Assembly (NCBI GenBank): GCA_052386745.1
Contig: JBQTJW010000002.1
Span: 1-64,000, forward strand
Origin: Panacagrimonas sp052386745
GTDB taxonomy: Bacteria; Pseudomonadota; Gammaproteobacteria; Nevskiales; Nevskiaceae
DNA length: 64,000 nucleotides
Direction: 5' to 3'
Shown: piece by piece, positions 10,385 through 22,398 of the stretch
Numbering within the stretch: position 1 is the first letter of the stretch
Layout: every line of letters starts with the position of its first letter
Translations under genes and position numbers: made by a program
Notes under the pieces: generated by a model
Seen by the model: only the letters and a program-made list of their open reading frames with translations
Told to the model about the DNA's origin: nothing
The model's database searches: none

Positions 10385-10912
10385 TCAGCCCGCGCCCTTG
10401 GCCCAGCCGGCGACCTGCGGATCAAAGCCCTTGCCGCGCAGCCAGTCGCGCAGGGCGTAGCCGGTGCCGGCTTCCCAGTACTGCGCTTGGTCCAGGGCTT
10501 CGAGCTTGTAGTCCACCAGCTCCTCGTTAAGGCGGATGGTGCCGGTGGCCGGCACGTGGTAGGCCAGCAGGATCTGGTTCTGGCGGCGGAACTCGTAGTG
10601 ACCCAGGAACGTGGCGCCCTGCGCATCCAGGCCCAGTTCCTCCTTCACCTCGCGCATGACGCCGTCGCGCGGATCCTCGTCGCGCTCCAGGAAGCCGGTG
10701 ATGAGCGCGTACCAGTTCACCGGCCAGGCGGCGTTGCGCGCCAGCACCACCTTGCCCTGGTATTCGACGATGGCTGCCACCACCGGCGTGGGGTTGTCCC
10801 AGTGCACGAAGCCGCAGCGCGGCGTCACGCAGCCCAGGCGCGGCACGCCGCCGATGGGGATGGATTCCAGCGGCTGGGCGCATTGCGGGCAGAAGCGGTA
10901 GGTGTAGCTCAT
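10385..10912 (-). CDS. Nudix hydrolase with N-terminal zinc ribbon
   Basis: A 175-residue protein. A short zinc ribbon comes first (FCPQCAQPL ... LGCVTPRCGF, four cysteines within the first 35 residues), followed by a Nudix fold. The Nudix box is complete: the Gly in ITGFLE, the Glu of LERDED, then REVKEELGL. This combination resembles NudC/NAD-pyrophosphatase-like or ADP-ribose-type Nudix enzymes, but the SQPWPFPxS signature of NudC is absent, so the substrate is open. It probably acts in the cytoplasm on nucleoside diphosphate derivatives. It ends 7 bases from the convergent AraC gene. Confidence 0.85.
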   Translation of the reverse strand: MSYTYRFCPQCAQPLESIPIGGVPRLGCVTPRCGFVHWDNPTPVVAAIVEYQGKVVLARNAAWPVNWYALITGFLERDEDPRDGVMREVKEELGLDAQGATFLGHYEFRRQNQILLAYHVPATGTIRLNEELVDYKLEALDQAQYWEAGTGYALRDWLRGKGFDPQVAGWAKGAG

Positions 10913-10942
10913 GCGGTCGGTTTCCGTTGGGCGTGAGGCGAG

Positions 10943-11386
10943 TCAGTCGGGGCGGACGGCGGTGAAGCTGCCGGTGTGGCGGGCCACCTCCACCGGGCCG
11001 CTGCGGATGAGCGTGACCAGGCTCAGTCGCGCGCGGCCGGCCTGGCGAAAGCGGGCCACCATCTGCTCCACGTCAGCGGCGGAACAGAGCGTCTCGGCGA
11101 TGCAGTCGGCGGTGGCGGGGGCAAGAAAGTCGCACTCGCTGCGTTTGCCCAGCAGCCGGGCCTGCACACCGGCGTCCACCAGCGCGGCGTGCAGGAAGGT
11201 CCAGCCGCAGACCAGCCCGAGCGCCGTCAGGGCGCCGCCGAAAACCGTTCCGTGCGGGTTGGTGTTGCCGGCGATCGGCATCTGCACCCGCATGCCGCCC
11301 GACTCCCGGATGAGCACGCGCATCTGCATGTGGCGGCTCAGCGGCAGGTGCTCGTGCAGGAATCGCGTCAGTTCATCGGGGCCCAT
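10943..11386 (-). CDS. YiiD C-terminal-type thioesterase
   Basis: A 147-residue hotdog-fold protein similar to the thioesterase domain found at the C terminus of YiiD. The segment IAGNTNPHGTVFGGALTALG holds the usual Asn/His/Gly-rich turn leading into the central hotdog helix, and the C-terminal RARLSLVTLIRS fits a family beta-strand. The start at the ATG at 11386 follows from the preceding in-frame sequence lacking any other ATG or GTG near. It is divergent from the patatin gene, 75 bases away. Its acyl substrate is unknown. Confidence 0.75.
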   Translation of the reverse strand: MGPDELTRFLHEHLPLSRHMQMRVLIRESGGMRVQMPIAGNTNPHGTVFGGALTALGLVCGWTFLHAALVDAGVQARLLGKRSECDFLAPATADCIAETLCSAADVEQMVARFRQAGRARLSLVTLIRSGPVEVARHTGSFTAVRPD

Positions 11387-11461
11387 GCCGCACCATATCG
11401 AACTGCGCCGCGCCGGCTCAATACGGGCCGGCGCTAAGATTTGCCCACGGAGGAAAGCACC

Positions 11462-13246
11462 TTGGATGTCCGCGCGCTGCTCAGCCAGACCCCGCTGTTC
11501 GCCAGCCTCACGCCCGCGGCGCTGGATCAGCTGGCCGCCAGCACGCGCGTGCGCGCCCTGGCCAGCGGCGAAACCCTGATCGCGCCGGGCACGGACGCGC
11601 ACAACCTGTTCATCGTGGCGGTGGGCCGGCTGCGCGTGCTGCTGCCGGACGGCACCCTGGTGGCCGAGATCGCGCGGCTGGAACCTACCGGCGAGATCGG
11701 CCTGCTGTCCGGCGAACCGCGCGTTGCCACGGTGTACGCGGTGCGCGACACCAAGGTGCTGGAGATCGAGCGCGACGCGCTGTTCGCCATCTTCCAGCAG
11801 CATCCGGCCGCGCTGCTCGACATCAGCCGCACCGTCATCCAGCGCCTGCGCCGGAACACCCGCGCGGCCACGCTGGCCTCGGTGCGGCGGCCGCGTTCCA
11901 TCGCCCTGGTGGCGGCCACGCCCAACGTGGACGCGGCGGGCTTCGCGCGCAAACTGGCGCTGGCCCTGAGCCATTGCGGCGACGTGGAAGTGCTGGATGC
12001 CGGCCGCGTGGACGGCACGCTGGGCTTCGGCAGCGCCAACACCCCGATCGGCGACGGCGAGATGGAAGACCGCCTGATCGACTGGCTGGAGTCGCGCGAG
12101 ATGGCGCACCGCCACCTTGTGTACTGCTCCGGCGCCGTGCCCGGCAACTGGTCGCGGCGCTGCGTGCGCCAAGCCGACCGCATCCTGGTGCTGGCCGATG
12201 GCAGCGAGCCGCCGCACACCACGGCCATGATCGAGGACCTGCGCCGCAGCGCTGTGCGCGCGCCCATCGACCTGCTGCTCACGCGGCCGGAGCCCAACAG
12301 CGCCGGCCGCGTGCTGGAATGGCGCGAAAAGGCCGGCGCGCAATCGCACTACTTCATCCGGCCGGGGCTGGACCGCGACATCGACCGCGTGGCCCGCAGC
12401 ATCACCGGCCGCGCCATCGGCCTGGTGCTGGGCGGCGGCGGCGCGCGCGGCTTCGCCCACATCGGCCTGCTGCGGGCCATGGAGGAACTGGGCGTGGACG
12501 TGGACGTGCTCGGCGGCTCCAGCATGGGCGGGCTGGTGGCGGCGCTGTCGGCCTGCGGCTATCGCAGCCAGGAGATGCTGGAACTGGTGCGCGAAACCTT
12601 CGTCACCCGCGACCTGCTCAACGACTACCTGTTCCCCAGCGTCTCGCTGATCCGCGGCAGCAAGTTCCGCAAGCGCCTGCACGACATCTTCCGCGACCGC
12701 GCCATCGAGGACCTGCGCACGCCCTATTTCTGCGTGTCCACCAACCTCACGCGCGGCGTGGCCCAGGTGCACGACCGCGGCCCGCTCGGCACCTGGCTCG
12801 CCGCCAGCATGTGCATTCCCGGCGTGGCGCCGCCGGTGGTCTACCAGGGCGAACTGCTGGTGGACGGCGCCGTCATCAACAGCCTGCCGGTGGACATCAT
12901 GCAGGCGCTGGGGCGCGGCCCCATCGTGGCCTCCGACGTGAGCACCGAGGGCGCGGTCAGTGCGCCCGGCATCGAGGGCCCCGACCCGGAAGGCCTGCTG
13001 AAATGGACCTCGGCGGAGAAGCGCCCCAGCCTGTTCTCCATCCTGTTCCGCACCGCCACGCTCACCAGCGAATCGGGTGTGGCCGCCCGCGCCAAGCGCG
13101 CCGACCTGTACCTGCGGATGCCGGTCGGCGGCATTGGCGTGTTCGACTGGAAGAAGCTCGACGAGGCCGTGGACCGCGGCTACCGCTACGCCCTGGACAA
13201 GCTGCCCGAGTTCCGCGACACCATCGTCAACCAGTGCCCGCTGTAG
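11462..13246 (+). CDS. Cyclic-nucleotide-binding patatin-like phospholipase (NTE type)
   Basis: About 594 residues. An N-terminal cyclic-nucleotide-binding-like beta-roll (roughly residues 10-125, with GEIGLLSGEPR) is followed by a linker domain and a C-terminal patatin domain. The patatin motifs are complete: oxyanion loop GGGGARGFAHIG from residue 324, nucleophile GGSSMGG with Ser354, and the DG dyad at Asp468. The layout is that of bacterial neuropathy-target-esterase homologues, which hydrolyse lysophospholipids. I chose the TTG at 11462 because GGAGGA lies 7 bases before it; an in-frame TTG at 11441 has no such site. Whether the roll binds a nucleotide is not shown. Confidence 0.87.
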   Translation: MDVRALLSQTPLFASLTPAALDQLAASTRVRALASGETLIAPGTDAHNLFIVAVGRLRVLLPDGTLVAEIARLEPTGEIGLLSGEPRVATVYAVRDTKVLEIERDALFAIFQQHPAALLDISRTVIQRLRRNTRAATLASVRRPRSIALVAATPNVDAAGFARKLALALSHCGDVEVLDAGRVDGTLGFGSANTPIGDGEMEDRLIDWLESREMAHRHLVYCSGAVPGNWSRRCVRQADRILVLADGSEPPHTTAMIEDLRRSAVRAPIDLLLTRPEPNSAGRVLEWREKAGAQSHYFIRPGLDRDIDRVARSITGRAIGLVLGGGGARGFAHIGLLRAMEELGVDVDVLGGSSMGGLVAALSACGYRSQEMLELVRETFVTRDLLNDYLFPSVSLIRGSKFRKRLHDIFRDRAIEDLRTPYFCVSTNLTRGVAQVHDRGPLGTWLAASMCIPGVAPPVVYQGELLVDGAVINSLPVDIMQALGRGPIVASDVSTEGAVSAPGIEGPDPEGLLKWTSAEKRPSLFSILFRTATLTSESGVAARAKRADLYLRMPVGGIGVFDWKKLDEAVDRGYRYALDKLPEFRDTIVNQCPL

Positions 13247-13323
13247 GGGCATGAGCGAGGCTGCCGGAACCGGACATCTTCGCAGCCACCATCAAACGCA
13301 CTCCAGGGCTTCAGCGCCGCCAT

Positions 13324-14019
13324 TCACGGGCAGCACGAGTGCCCAACGATGGCTCCGATTGGCAATAGTTCGCTCACCCGCGCCACGCTGAAGAAATCAT
13401 CGAAGCGGCGCGGGGGCTGGGAGGTGTCGGGGTGGGTCATGGCCACGATCTGGCCCATGCCGAAGGCGCGCGCCGACTGCAGGACGGGCAGGCTGTCGTC
13501 GGCAAACAGCACGCCGGCGGGGTCGAACTCGTGGCGCGCGCGCAGGCGCTGCCAGTAGCGCGCATCCTCCTTGGGCGCCTGCATGTCCCAGGACGAGATG
13601 ATCTGCTCGAAGTAGTGCGCGATGCCGGTCTGCTCCAGCTTCGGCTTCCAGCTGTCCGGATGGGCGTTGGTGACCAGCCAGATCGGCCGCCCGCTGGCGC
13701 GCACCGCGTCGAGAAAGGCCACGGTGCCGTCGAGGATGCCGATGCGGTGCCGGAACTCGCGATGCAGGGCCGCGATGTCGATGCCGGTGATGGCACTCCA
13801 GTAGTTCGTGTCGTACCAGGGCAACGTGTGCGCCACGGCCATGAACCGCGGTTCCAGCTCCCGCCGCGCGCTGGCCAGGTCAATGCCGCGCGCCGCGGCG
13901 TAGCGCGTGGGCACCATCTCGCGCCAGATGAAATTGTCGAAGGCAAGATCCAGCAGGGTGCCGTCCATGTCGAGCAGCACGTGGCGCACGCGCGCCCAGT
14001 CGATTCCAGGAGCATTCAT
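13324..14019 (-). CDS. yrfG: HAD-family GMP/IMP nucleotidase (YrfG-like)
   Basis: A 231-residue haloacid-dehalogenase hydrolase. Motif I is LLDMDGTLLD (nucleophile and acid Asp), motif II is WLVTNAH, motif III is the Lys in QAPKEDARYW, and motif IV is VLFADDSLPV. The pattern DNFIWREMVPTRYAA after motif I is characteristic of YrfG, a purine 5'-nucleotidase. It is divergent from cysQ across 38 bases. The C-terminal tail (IVGHSCCP) is slightly longer than in E. coli. Confidence 0.82.
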   Translation of the reverse strand: MNAPGIDWARVRHVLLDMDGTLLDLAFDNFIWREMVPTRYAAARGIDLASARRELEPRFMAVAHTLPWYDTNYWSAITGIDIAALHREFRHRIGILDGTVAFLDAVRASGRPIWLVTNAHPDSWKPKLEQTGIAHYFEQIISSWDMQAPKEDARYWQRLRARHEFDPAGVLFADDSLPVLQSARAFGMGQIVAMTHPDTSQPPRRFDDFFSVARVSELLPIGAIVGHSCCP

Positions 14020-14057
14020 CGGCCTATCATAAGGGCCGCCACCGACCCTTCCGAGCC

Positions 14058-14861
14058 ATGAATCCTGCCGACTTCCTGCAACCGGTCCTCGACATCGCGC
14101 ATGAGGCCGGCCGCCGCATCATGGACATCTACGCCCGCTCGGACTTCGGCGTCACCACCAAGGACGACGCCTCGCCGCTGACGCTGGCCGACATGGCCGC
14201 GCACCGCCACATCGTGCAGGCGCTGGCCGGGCTCGCCGCGGTCTACCCGGTGCTGTCGGAAGAAGACGCGGACATTGCCTTTTCGACGCGGCGAAACTGG
14301 TCGCGCTACTGGCTGGTGGACCCGCTGGACGGCACCAAGGAATTCATCAAGCGCAACGGCGACTTCACCGTGAACATTGCGCTGGTGGACGACGGTTTTC
14401 CGGTGCTCGGCGTGGTGCACGCGCCGGCGCTGGGGCTGAGCTATTTCGCGGCCGAGGGCGCCGGGGCGCAGCGCCTCAAGGACGGCGCGACGCAGACCCT
14501 GCGCACGCGCCAGGTGCCGGCGCGGCCCACTTTCGTGGTCAGCCGCTCGCACCAGGACGCGGCGCTGGAGGCGTTCCTTTCCGCCGCGCCGCCGCACGAG
14601 GCGGTGAGCCGCGGTTCCTCGCTCAAGTTTTGCCAGGTGGCCGAGGGCAGCGCCGACCTCTACCCGCGCACCGGCCCGACCTCGGAATGGGACACCGCCG
14701 CGGGCCAGTGCGTGGCCGAGCAGGCCGGCGCGCAGGTGCTGCGCCTGCCCGGCGCCACGCGCCTGCGCTACAACCAGAAGGAGTCGCTGCTCAATCCATT
14801 GTTTGCCGTGGTCGGCGAGCCGGCGCACGACTGGTCTGCGCTGCTCGGTACCATCCGCTGA
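14058..14861 (+). CDS. cysQ: 3'(2'),5'-bisphosphate nucleotidase CysQ
   Basis: A 267-residue Mg-dependent, lithium-sensitive phosphatase of the inositol monophosphatase fold. It hydrolyses 3'-phosphoadenosine 5'-phosphate (PAP) formed during sulfate assimilation. Metal-binding motifs are visible as the Glu pair in VLSEEDAD, LVDPLDGTKEF and SEWDTAAGQ. Length and motif order match the family. The start at ATG 14058 gives the usual short N-terminal helix. The gene is followed 58 bases later by an acyltransferase with no obvious functional link. Confidence 0.92.
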   Translation: MNPADFLQPVLDIAHEAGRRIMDIYARSDFGVTTKDDASPLTLADMAAHRHIVQALAGLAAVYPVLSEEDADIAFSTRRNWSRYWLVDPLDGTKEFIKRNGDFTVNIALVDDGFPVLGVVHAPALGLSYFAAEGAGAQRLKDGATQTLRTRQVPARPTFVVSRSHQDAALEAFLSAAPPHEAVSRGSSLKFCQVAEGSADLYPRTGPTSEWDTAAGQCVAEQAGAQVLRLPGATRLRYNQKESLLNPLFAVVGEPAHDWSALLGTIR

Positions 14862-14919
14862 GCCCGCGTCCGGGCCCGAATCCGGCCGACGTTTCCGCAA
14901 CCGACCTCCGACCCACGGC

Positions 14920-15606
14920 ATGACCGAACCCGCTCCCAGCTTCACCCTCAAGGCGCGCGTGCTGGGCTTCCTCCTGGCGCTGGTGATGCGCCTGATCTTC
15001 TACACCAGCCGCAAGACCTACACGAACCTGCGCGTGCTGGACCGCCACCTGGACCAGGGCAAGCCCTTCATCCTGGTGTCGTGGCACAACCGCAACATCC
15101 TGGCGTGCTTCGGCTACCTGGCGCACCAGCGCGCCAACCGGCGCTTCATCCCGCTGGCCAGCGCCTCGCGCGATGGCTCGCTCGCGGCCGCGGCCATGCA
15201 GTCGCTGGGCGTGGAATGCATTCGCGGCTCGTCCAGCCGCGGCGGCAGCAAGGCCCTGCGCCAGATGCTGCGCGCGGTGAAGGCCGGCAACGACCTGGGC
15301 ATCACCCCGGACGGCCCGCGTGGCCCCAAGTACAAGGTGCAGATCGGCGTGATTTCCACCGCGCGCATGACCGGCGTGCCCATCATTCCCATGGCCTACC
15401 AGGCGCGGGACAAGAAAATCCTGAAGTCCTGGGACGCGATGATCGTCCCGCGCCCGTTCAACCACCTGCACTACGCCTACGGCGAGCCGCTGCACGTTCC
15501 GCGCGAGGCGGACGACGAGGAAATGGAACGGCTGCGCCTGCAACTTGAGCAGGAGATGATGCGCGTGGTGGCCGTGGTCGACGGGCAGTTCCAGGCCCCC
15601 GCGTAA
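14920..15606 (+). CDS. Lysophospholipid acyltransferase family protein (DUF374 type)
   Basis: A 228-residue protein with one hydrophobic N-terminal segment (VLGFLLALVMRLIFYTS). It has the DUF374 hallmarks: a His-containing VSWHNRNILA, GSSSRGGSKALRQML, and GITPDGPRGPKYK, the last being the family's most conserved motif. Related proteins acylate lipid A precursors or glycerolipids at the inner membrane. The ATG at 14920 is the first start that gives a normal N terminus; the open frame extends upstream through the end of cysQ but has unrelated composition. The substrate is unknown. Confidence 0.8.
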   Translation: MTEPAPSFTLKARVLGFLLALVMRLIFYTSRKTYTNLRVLDRHLDQGKPFILVSWHNRNILACFGYLAHQRANRRFIPLASASRDGSLAAAAMQSLGVECIRGSSSRGGSKALRQMLRAVKAGNDLGITPDGPRGPKYKVQIGVISTARMTGVPIIPMAYQARDKKILKSWDAMIVPRPFNHLHYAYGEPLHVPREADDEEMERLRLQLEQEMMRVVAVVDGQFQAPA

Positions 15607-15667
15607 GGCGCGCGCCGGCCGCCGCGGCTCGTGCTACCGTTTGTGGTTGACGGAGTCCTTGAGGACC

Positions 15668-16588
15668 ATGACGCACATGCGGGACGACTTTGAAGCCACT
15701 TTCGACGAGCAGCTGCTCGCCATCCAGGCCGAGACGGCCGACGAGGCGGTGGACTTTGATCGCCTGCCCGCCGCGCTGGGCGTGGTGTCGGTCGAGGCGC
15801 CGTTCTGCTTTCCCTACCCCGACGCCGCCACCCGCAGCCAGGACCCGGCCACCATCCTGCGCGAGCTGGACTGGGACGCCGATTCGCGTACCCGCGCCAC
15901 CGCCCTCATGGTGGACTACTGCGACCGCGCGGCCACGCGCGAGGCCATGCTCGCCGGCGTGGACGACGCGGCCCAGGCCGCCATCGCGCGCATCCTGGGC
16001 GTGCTGATCTGCGCCGAGGAATCGGCCATCAACATCTTCCACCACGAGACCGGGCGGCTGGATGCCGAGCGCGCCGCCGGCGAGCAGCGCGCGCTGCGCG
16101 AGATCGAGTCCGAGGAACGCGTGCACAACTGGCTGATCCAGCAGGCGCGCGCGTACTTTCCCCAGCCGGACGATCTGGGCGCCGTGCGCCGCCGCACGCG
16201 CCGCCTGTTCATGCGCGTGGCCAGCCGCGACCTGGGCGAACATTTCGCCCGCATCACCGGGCTGGATTCGGGCGTGTGCATCTCGCTCAGCGCCATCCTG
16301 GGCTCGGCCAAGGTGCGTCGCATGAGCGGTTTTCCGCGCCTGCTCAAGCACATCCGCCACGACGAGGCCACCCACGTGCGCAAGTCGCGCGACCACGCCG
16401 TGGACCTGGGCTTCGACACGCGCAAGTTCCACGACTGCTACGAGCTGACGCGCAACGGCATGGTGGAGATGCTCACGCCCATTTCGTCTTCGTTCGAGGC
16501 CCTGGACGTGGACCCGCAGCGCCTGTTCCAGCGCCTGCTGCGTTTCCAGGGCCAGAAGGACGGCGAAGGCCGCGACATCGTCGACTAG
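15668..16588 (+). CDS. Putative ferritin-like/AurF-like diiron protein
   Basis: A 306-residue, largely helical, soluble protein. Potential iron ligands are arranged as E118 in AEESAINIF, E150xxH153 in ESEERVHNW, E191 in DLGEHFARI, and E233xxH236 in RHDEATHVRK with further histidines at 228 and 231. Such paired ExxH motifs on four helices are the signature of carboxylate-bridged diiron proteins, and the spacing resembles AurF-type N-oxygenases. The family name is inference. The ATG at 15668 has a GAGG just upstream; a second ATG lies three codons in. It is followed by an HD-domain gene on the same strand. The reaction is unknown. Confidence 0.6.
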   Translation: MTHMRDDFEATFDEQLLAIQAETADEAVDFDRLPAALGVVSVEAPFCFPYPDAATRSQDPATILRELDWDADSRTRATALMVDYCDRAATREAMLAGVDDAAQAAIARILGVLICAEESAINIFHHETGRLDAERAAGEQRALREIESEERVHNWLIQQARAYFPQPDDLGAVRRRTRRLFMRVASRDLGEHFARITGLDSGVCISLSAILGSAKVRRMSGFPRLLKHIRHDEATHVRKSRDHAVDLGFDTRKFHDCYELTRNGMVEMLTPISSSFEALDVDPQRLFQRLLRFQGQKDGEGRDIVD

Positions 16589-16650
16589 CCCCCGCCTGTC
16601 GCGGGCGCCGGAAGGCGATAATCACGCACCGTCACCCCCTGGAGCAGGCC

Positions 16651-17187
16651 ATGGCCCTGGTCGATCGCATTCCCCTGCTGGACGAGCTGCTCGAAGCCCA
16701 CGCTGCCGTGCTGGGCGACGACCGGCTGGCCTACCGCAACCACAATTACCGCGTGGCCAATTTCTGCATCGAGCTGATCGACGCCACGCCCGAGCAGATC
16801 GAGAAGATCGGCATCGCCTGCGCCTTCCACGACCTAGGCGTGTGGACGCACCGCACGCTGGATTACCTGGAGCCGTCGCGCGTGCAGGCGCACGAGTACC
16901 TGGAGCGCATGGGCAGGACCGCCTGGGCGCCGGAGATCGAGGCCATGGTGGTGGACCACCACAAGCTGCGCCGGGCCGGTGCCGACAGCTCGCTGGTGGA
17001 GGCCTTCCGCAAGGCCGACTGGATCGACGTCTCCATGGGCATGCTCGCCTTCGGCCTGCCGGGGGACTTCATCCGCGAGGTGCGCGCGGCATTCCCCAAT
17101 GCCGGGTTCCACCTGCGTCTGGTGCAGCTCACCGGCGCACGCATCCGCACCCATCCCCTGAGCCCGATGCCGATGATGCGGCTGTAG
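16651..17187 (+). CDS. HD-domain phosphohydrolase-like protein
   Basis: A 178-residue protein with the HD metal-binding pattern: a His in YRNHNYRVANF, the HD pair in ACAFHDLGVWT, and a terminal Asp in RKADWIDVSM. Small HD proteins often hydrolyse nucleotides or phosphate esters. The tail HPLSPMPMMRL is Pro/Met-rich. The ATG at 16651 has a GGAG 5-8 bases upstream. It follows the diiron-like gene by 62 bases and precedes rnhB by 4. No specific substrate can be named. Confidence 0.75.
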   Translation: MALVDRIPLLDELLEAHAAVLGDDRLAYRNHNYRVANFCIELIDATPEQIEKIGIACAFHDLGVWTHRTLDYLEPSRVQAHEYLERMGRTAWAPEIEAMVVDHHKLRRAGADSSLVEAFRKADWIDVSMGMLAFGLPGDFIREVRAAFPNAGFHLRLVQLTGARIRTHPLSPMPMMRL

Positions 17188-17191
17188 CGGC

Positions 17192-17803
17192 ATGGCGGAT
17201 TTCGCGGTGGACCGGGTGGCGGGAGTGGATGAAGTGGGACGCGGCTGCCTGGCCGGCCCGGTGTACGCGGCCGCGGTGATCCTTCCCGCCGGGGACGTCA
17301 TCGCCGGCCTTGATGACTCCAAGAAGCTCACCCCCGACCGCCGCCTGGCGCTGGACGCCTGCATCCGCAGCCAGGCGCTGGCCTGGGCCATCGGCGTGGC
17401 CAGCGTGGCGGAGATCGACGCCCTCAACATCCTGCAGGCCAGCCTGCTGGCCATGCGCCGCGCCGTGAGCGCGCTGGCGCTCAGCCCGTCCGCGTGCTGG
17501 GTGGACGGCAACCAGAACCCGCGGCTGGACGTGCCCGTGCGCCTGATCGTGGGCGGCGACGGGCTGGAACCCTGCATCATGGCGGCGTCGGTGATCGCCA
17601 AGGTGGCGCGCGACCGCGAGATGCAGCGCCTGGACGCGGAGCATCCGGGTTATGGGTTTGCGCAGCACAAGGGTTATGGCACACCGGAGCATCTGATCGC
17701 GTTGCGCGTGCGCGGAGTATCGAAGGTGCACCGTCTGAGTTTCGCACCATGCAGAAGCTGCGCCGTTGCGATTCCCGATTCCCGACTCCCGATTCCCGTC
17801 TGA
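17192..17803 (+). CDS. rnhB: Ribonuclease HII
   Basis: A 203-residue endonuclease that cleaves RNA in RNA-DNA hybrids and at single ribonucleotides in DNA. The active-site segment GVDEVGRGCLAGPV carries the first Asp-Glu pair. LDDSKKLT and AASVIAKVARDREM supply the remaining conserved residues, and YGFAQHKGYGTPEHL is the typical C-terminal motif. The last dozen residues (AVAIPDSRLPIPV) are encoded by an iterated GATTCCC repeat and are not part of the family. The stop is 2 bases before the dnaE start, so co-transcription is likely. Confidence 0.93.
   Translation: MADFAVDRVAGVDEVGRGCLAGPVYAAAVILPAGDVIAGLDDSKKLTPDRRLALDACIRSQALAWAIGVASVAEIDALNILQASLLAMRRAVSALALSPSACWVDGNQNPRLDVPVRLIVGGDGLEPCIMAASVIAKVARDREMQRLDAEHPGYGFAQHKGYGTPEHLIALRVRGVSKVHRLSFAPCRSCAVAIPDSRLPIPV
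17770..17798. repeat. Iterated GATTCCC repeat between rnhB and dnaE
   Basis: Four tandem copies of a 7-base unit (GATTCCC, GATTCCC, GACTCCC, GATTCCC) lie at the rnhB/dnaE junction and are translated as the rnhB tail. Related iterated short G/C-rich units occur at 6968-6992, 7363-7391, 28869-28899 and 45901-45916 in this window. Confidence 0.7.
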
Positions 17804-17805
17804 AG

Positions 17806-21396
<3,591 letters not shown>

Positions 21397-21398
21397 AC

Positions 21399-22361
21399 AT
21401 GAACCTCAATTTCCTCGATTTCGAACAGCCCATCGCCGACCTCCAGCAGAAGATCGAGGAGCTGCGCTACGCGACGGCGGGCAGCGAGGTGAACCTCACC
21501 GAGGAAATCACCCGCCTGGAGGTCAAGAGCCAGGAGCTGACGCGGCAGATCTTCAACAACCTGTCGCCGTGGCAGGTGGCGCAGCTGGCGCGCCACCCGC
21601 AGCGGCCGTACGCAATGGACTACATCAAGGCCATCTTCACCGAGTTCGACGAACTGCACGGCGACCGCCATTTCAAGGATGACCCGTCCATCATCGGCGG
21701 CATGGCGCGGCTCGATGGCCGGCCGGTGATGGTCATCGGCCAGCAGAAGGGCCGCGACGCCAAGGAGCGCGTGTTCCGCAACTTCGGCATGCCCATGCCC
21801 GAGGGCTACCGCAAGGCGCTGCGGCTGATGAAGCTGGCCGAGCGCTTCAACCTTCCGGTGATCACGTTCATCGACACGCCGGGCGCCTACCCCGGCATCG
21901 GCGCCGAGGAACGCAACCAGTCCGAGGCCATCGCCCGAAACCTGTTCGAGCTGGCGCGCCTGCGCACGCCGGTAATCGCCACCGTGGTGGGCGAGGGCGG
22001 CTCCGGCGGCGCGCTCGCCATCGGCATTGCCGACCATCTCATGATCGCGCAGTACGGCATCTACTCGGTGATCTCGCCCGAGGGCTGCGCGTCCATCCTG
22101 TTCAAGTCCGCCTCGCGCGCGCAGGACGCGGCCGAGGCCATGAAGATCACGGCCAAGGATCTCTACGAGCACAAGCTGGTGGACGAGATCATCCCCGAGC
22201 CCCTGGGCGCCGCCCACCGCGACGTGCCGGCGATGATGGCCGCGGTCAAGAGCCGGCTGGTCATCAACCTCGAACGCCTGCGGCGGACGCCCGTCACCCA
22301 GCTCTTGGCCACGCGCTACGACCGCTTGATGGCGAACGGAGCGTTCGAGATCAAGCACTAA
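21399..22361 (+). CDS. accA: Acetyl-CoA carboxylase carboxyltransferase subunit alpha
   Basis: A 320-residue subunit that with AccD transfers carboxyl from carboxybiotin to acetyl-CoA, the committing step of fatty acid synthesis. Conserved segments include the N-terminal NFLDFEQPIADLQQKIEEL coiled region, FIDTPGAYPGIGAEERNQ and VVGEGGSGGALAIG of the crotonase-like core, and YSVISPEGCASILFK. It starts 2 bases after dnaE. Length and order are standard, and nothing is unusual. Confidence 0.97.
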   Translation: MNLNFLDFEQPIADLQQKIEELRYATAGSEVNLTEEITRLEVKSQELTRQIFNNLSPWQVAQLARHPQRPYAMDYIKAIFTEFDELHGDRHFKDDPSIIGGMARLDGRPVMVIGQQKGRDAKERVFRNFGMPMPEGYRKALRLMKLAERFNLPVITFIDTPGAYPGIGAEERNQSEAIARNLFELARLRTPVIATVVGEGGSGGALAIGIADHLMIAQYGIYSVISPEGCASILFKSASRAQDAAEAMKITAKDLYEHKLVDEIIPEPLGAAHRDVPAMMAAVKSRLVINLERLRRTPVTQLLATRYDRLMANGAFEIKH

Positions 22362-22398
22362 AAGGGTTCGGCGGACCCGCAGCGGCCGTCCGCGCAAC

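Noticed and set aside
11441..11461. Start of the patatin gene at the upstream TTG
   Set aside because: The GGAGGA lies after this codon and 7 bases before the TTG at 11462, so the latter is preferred.
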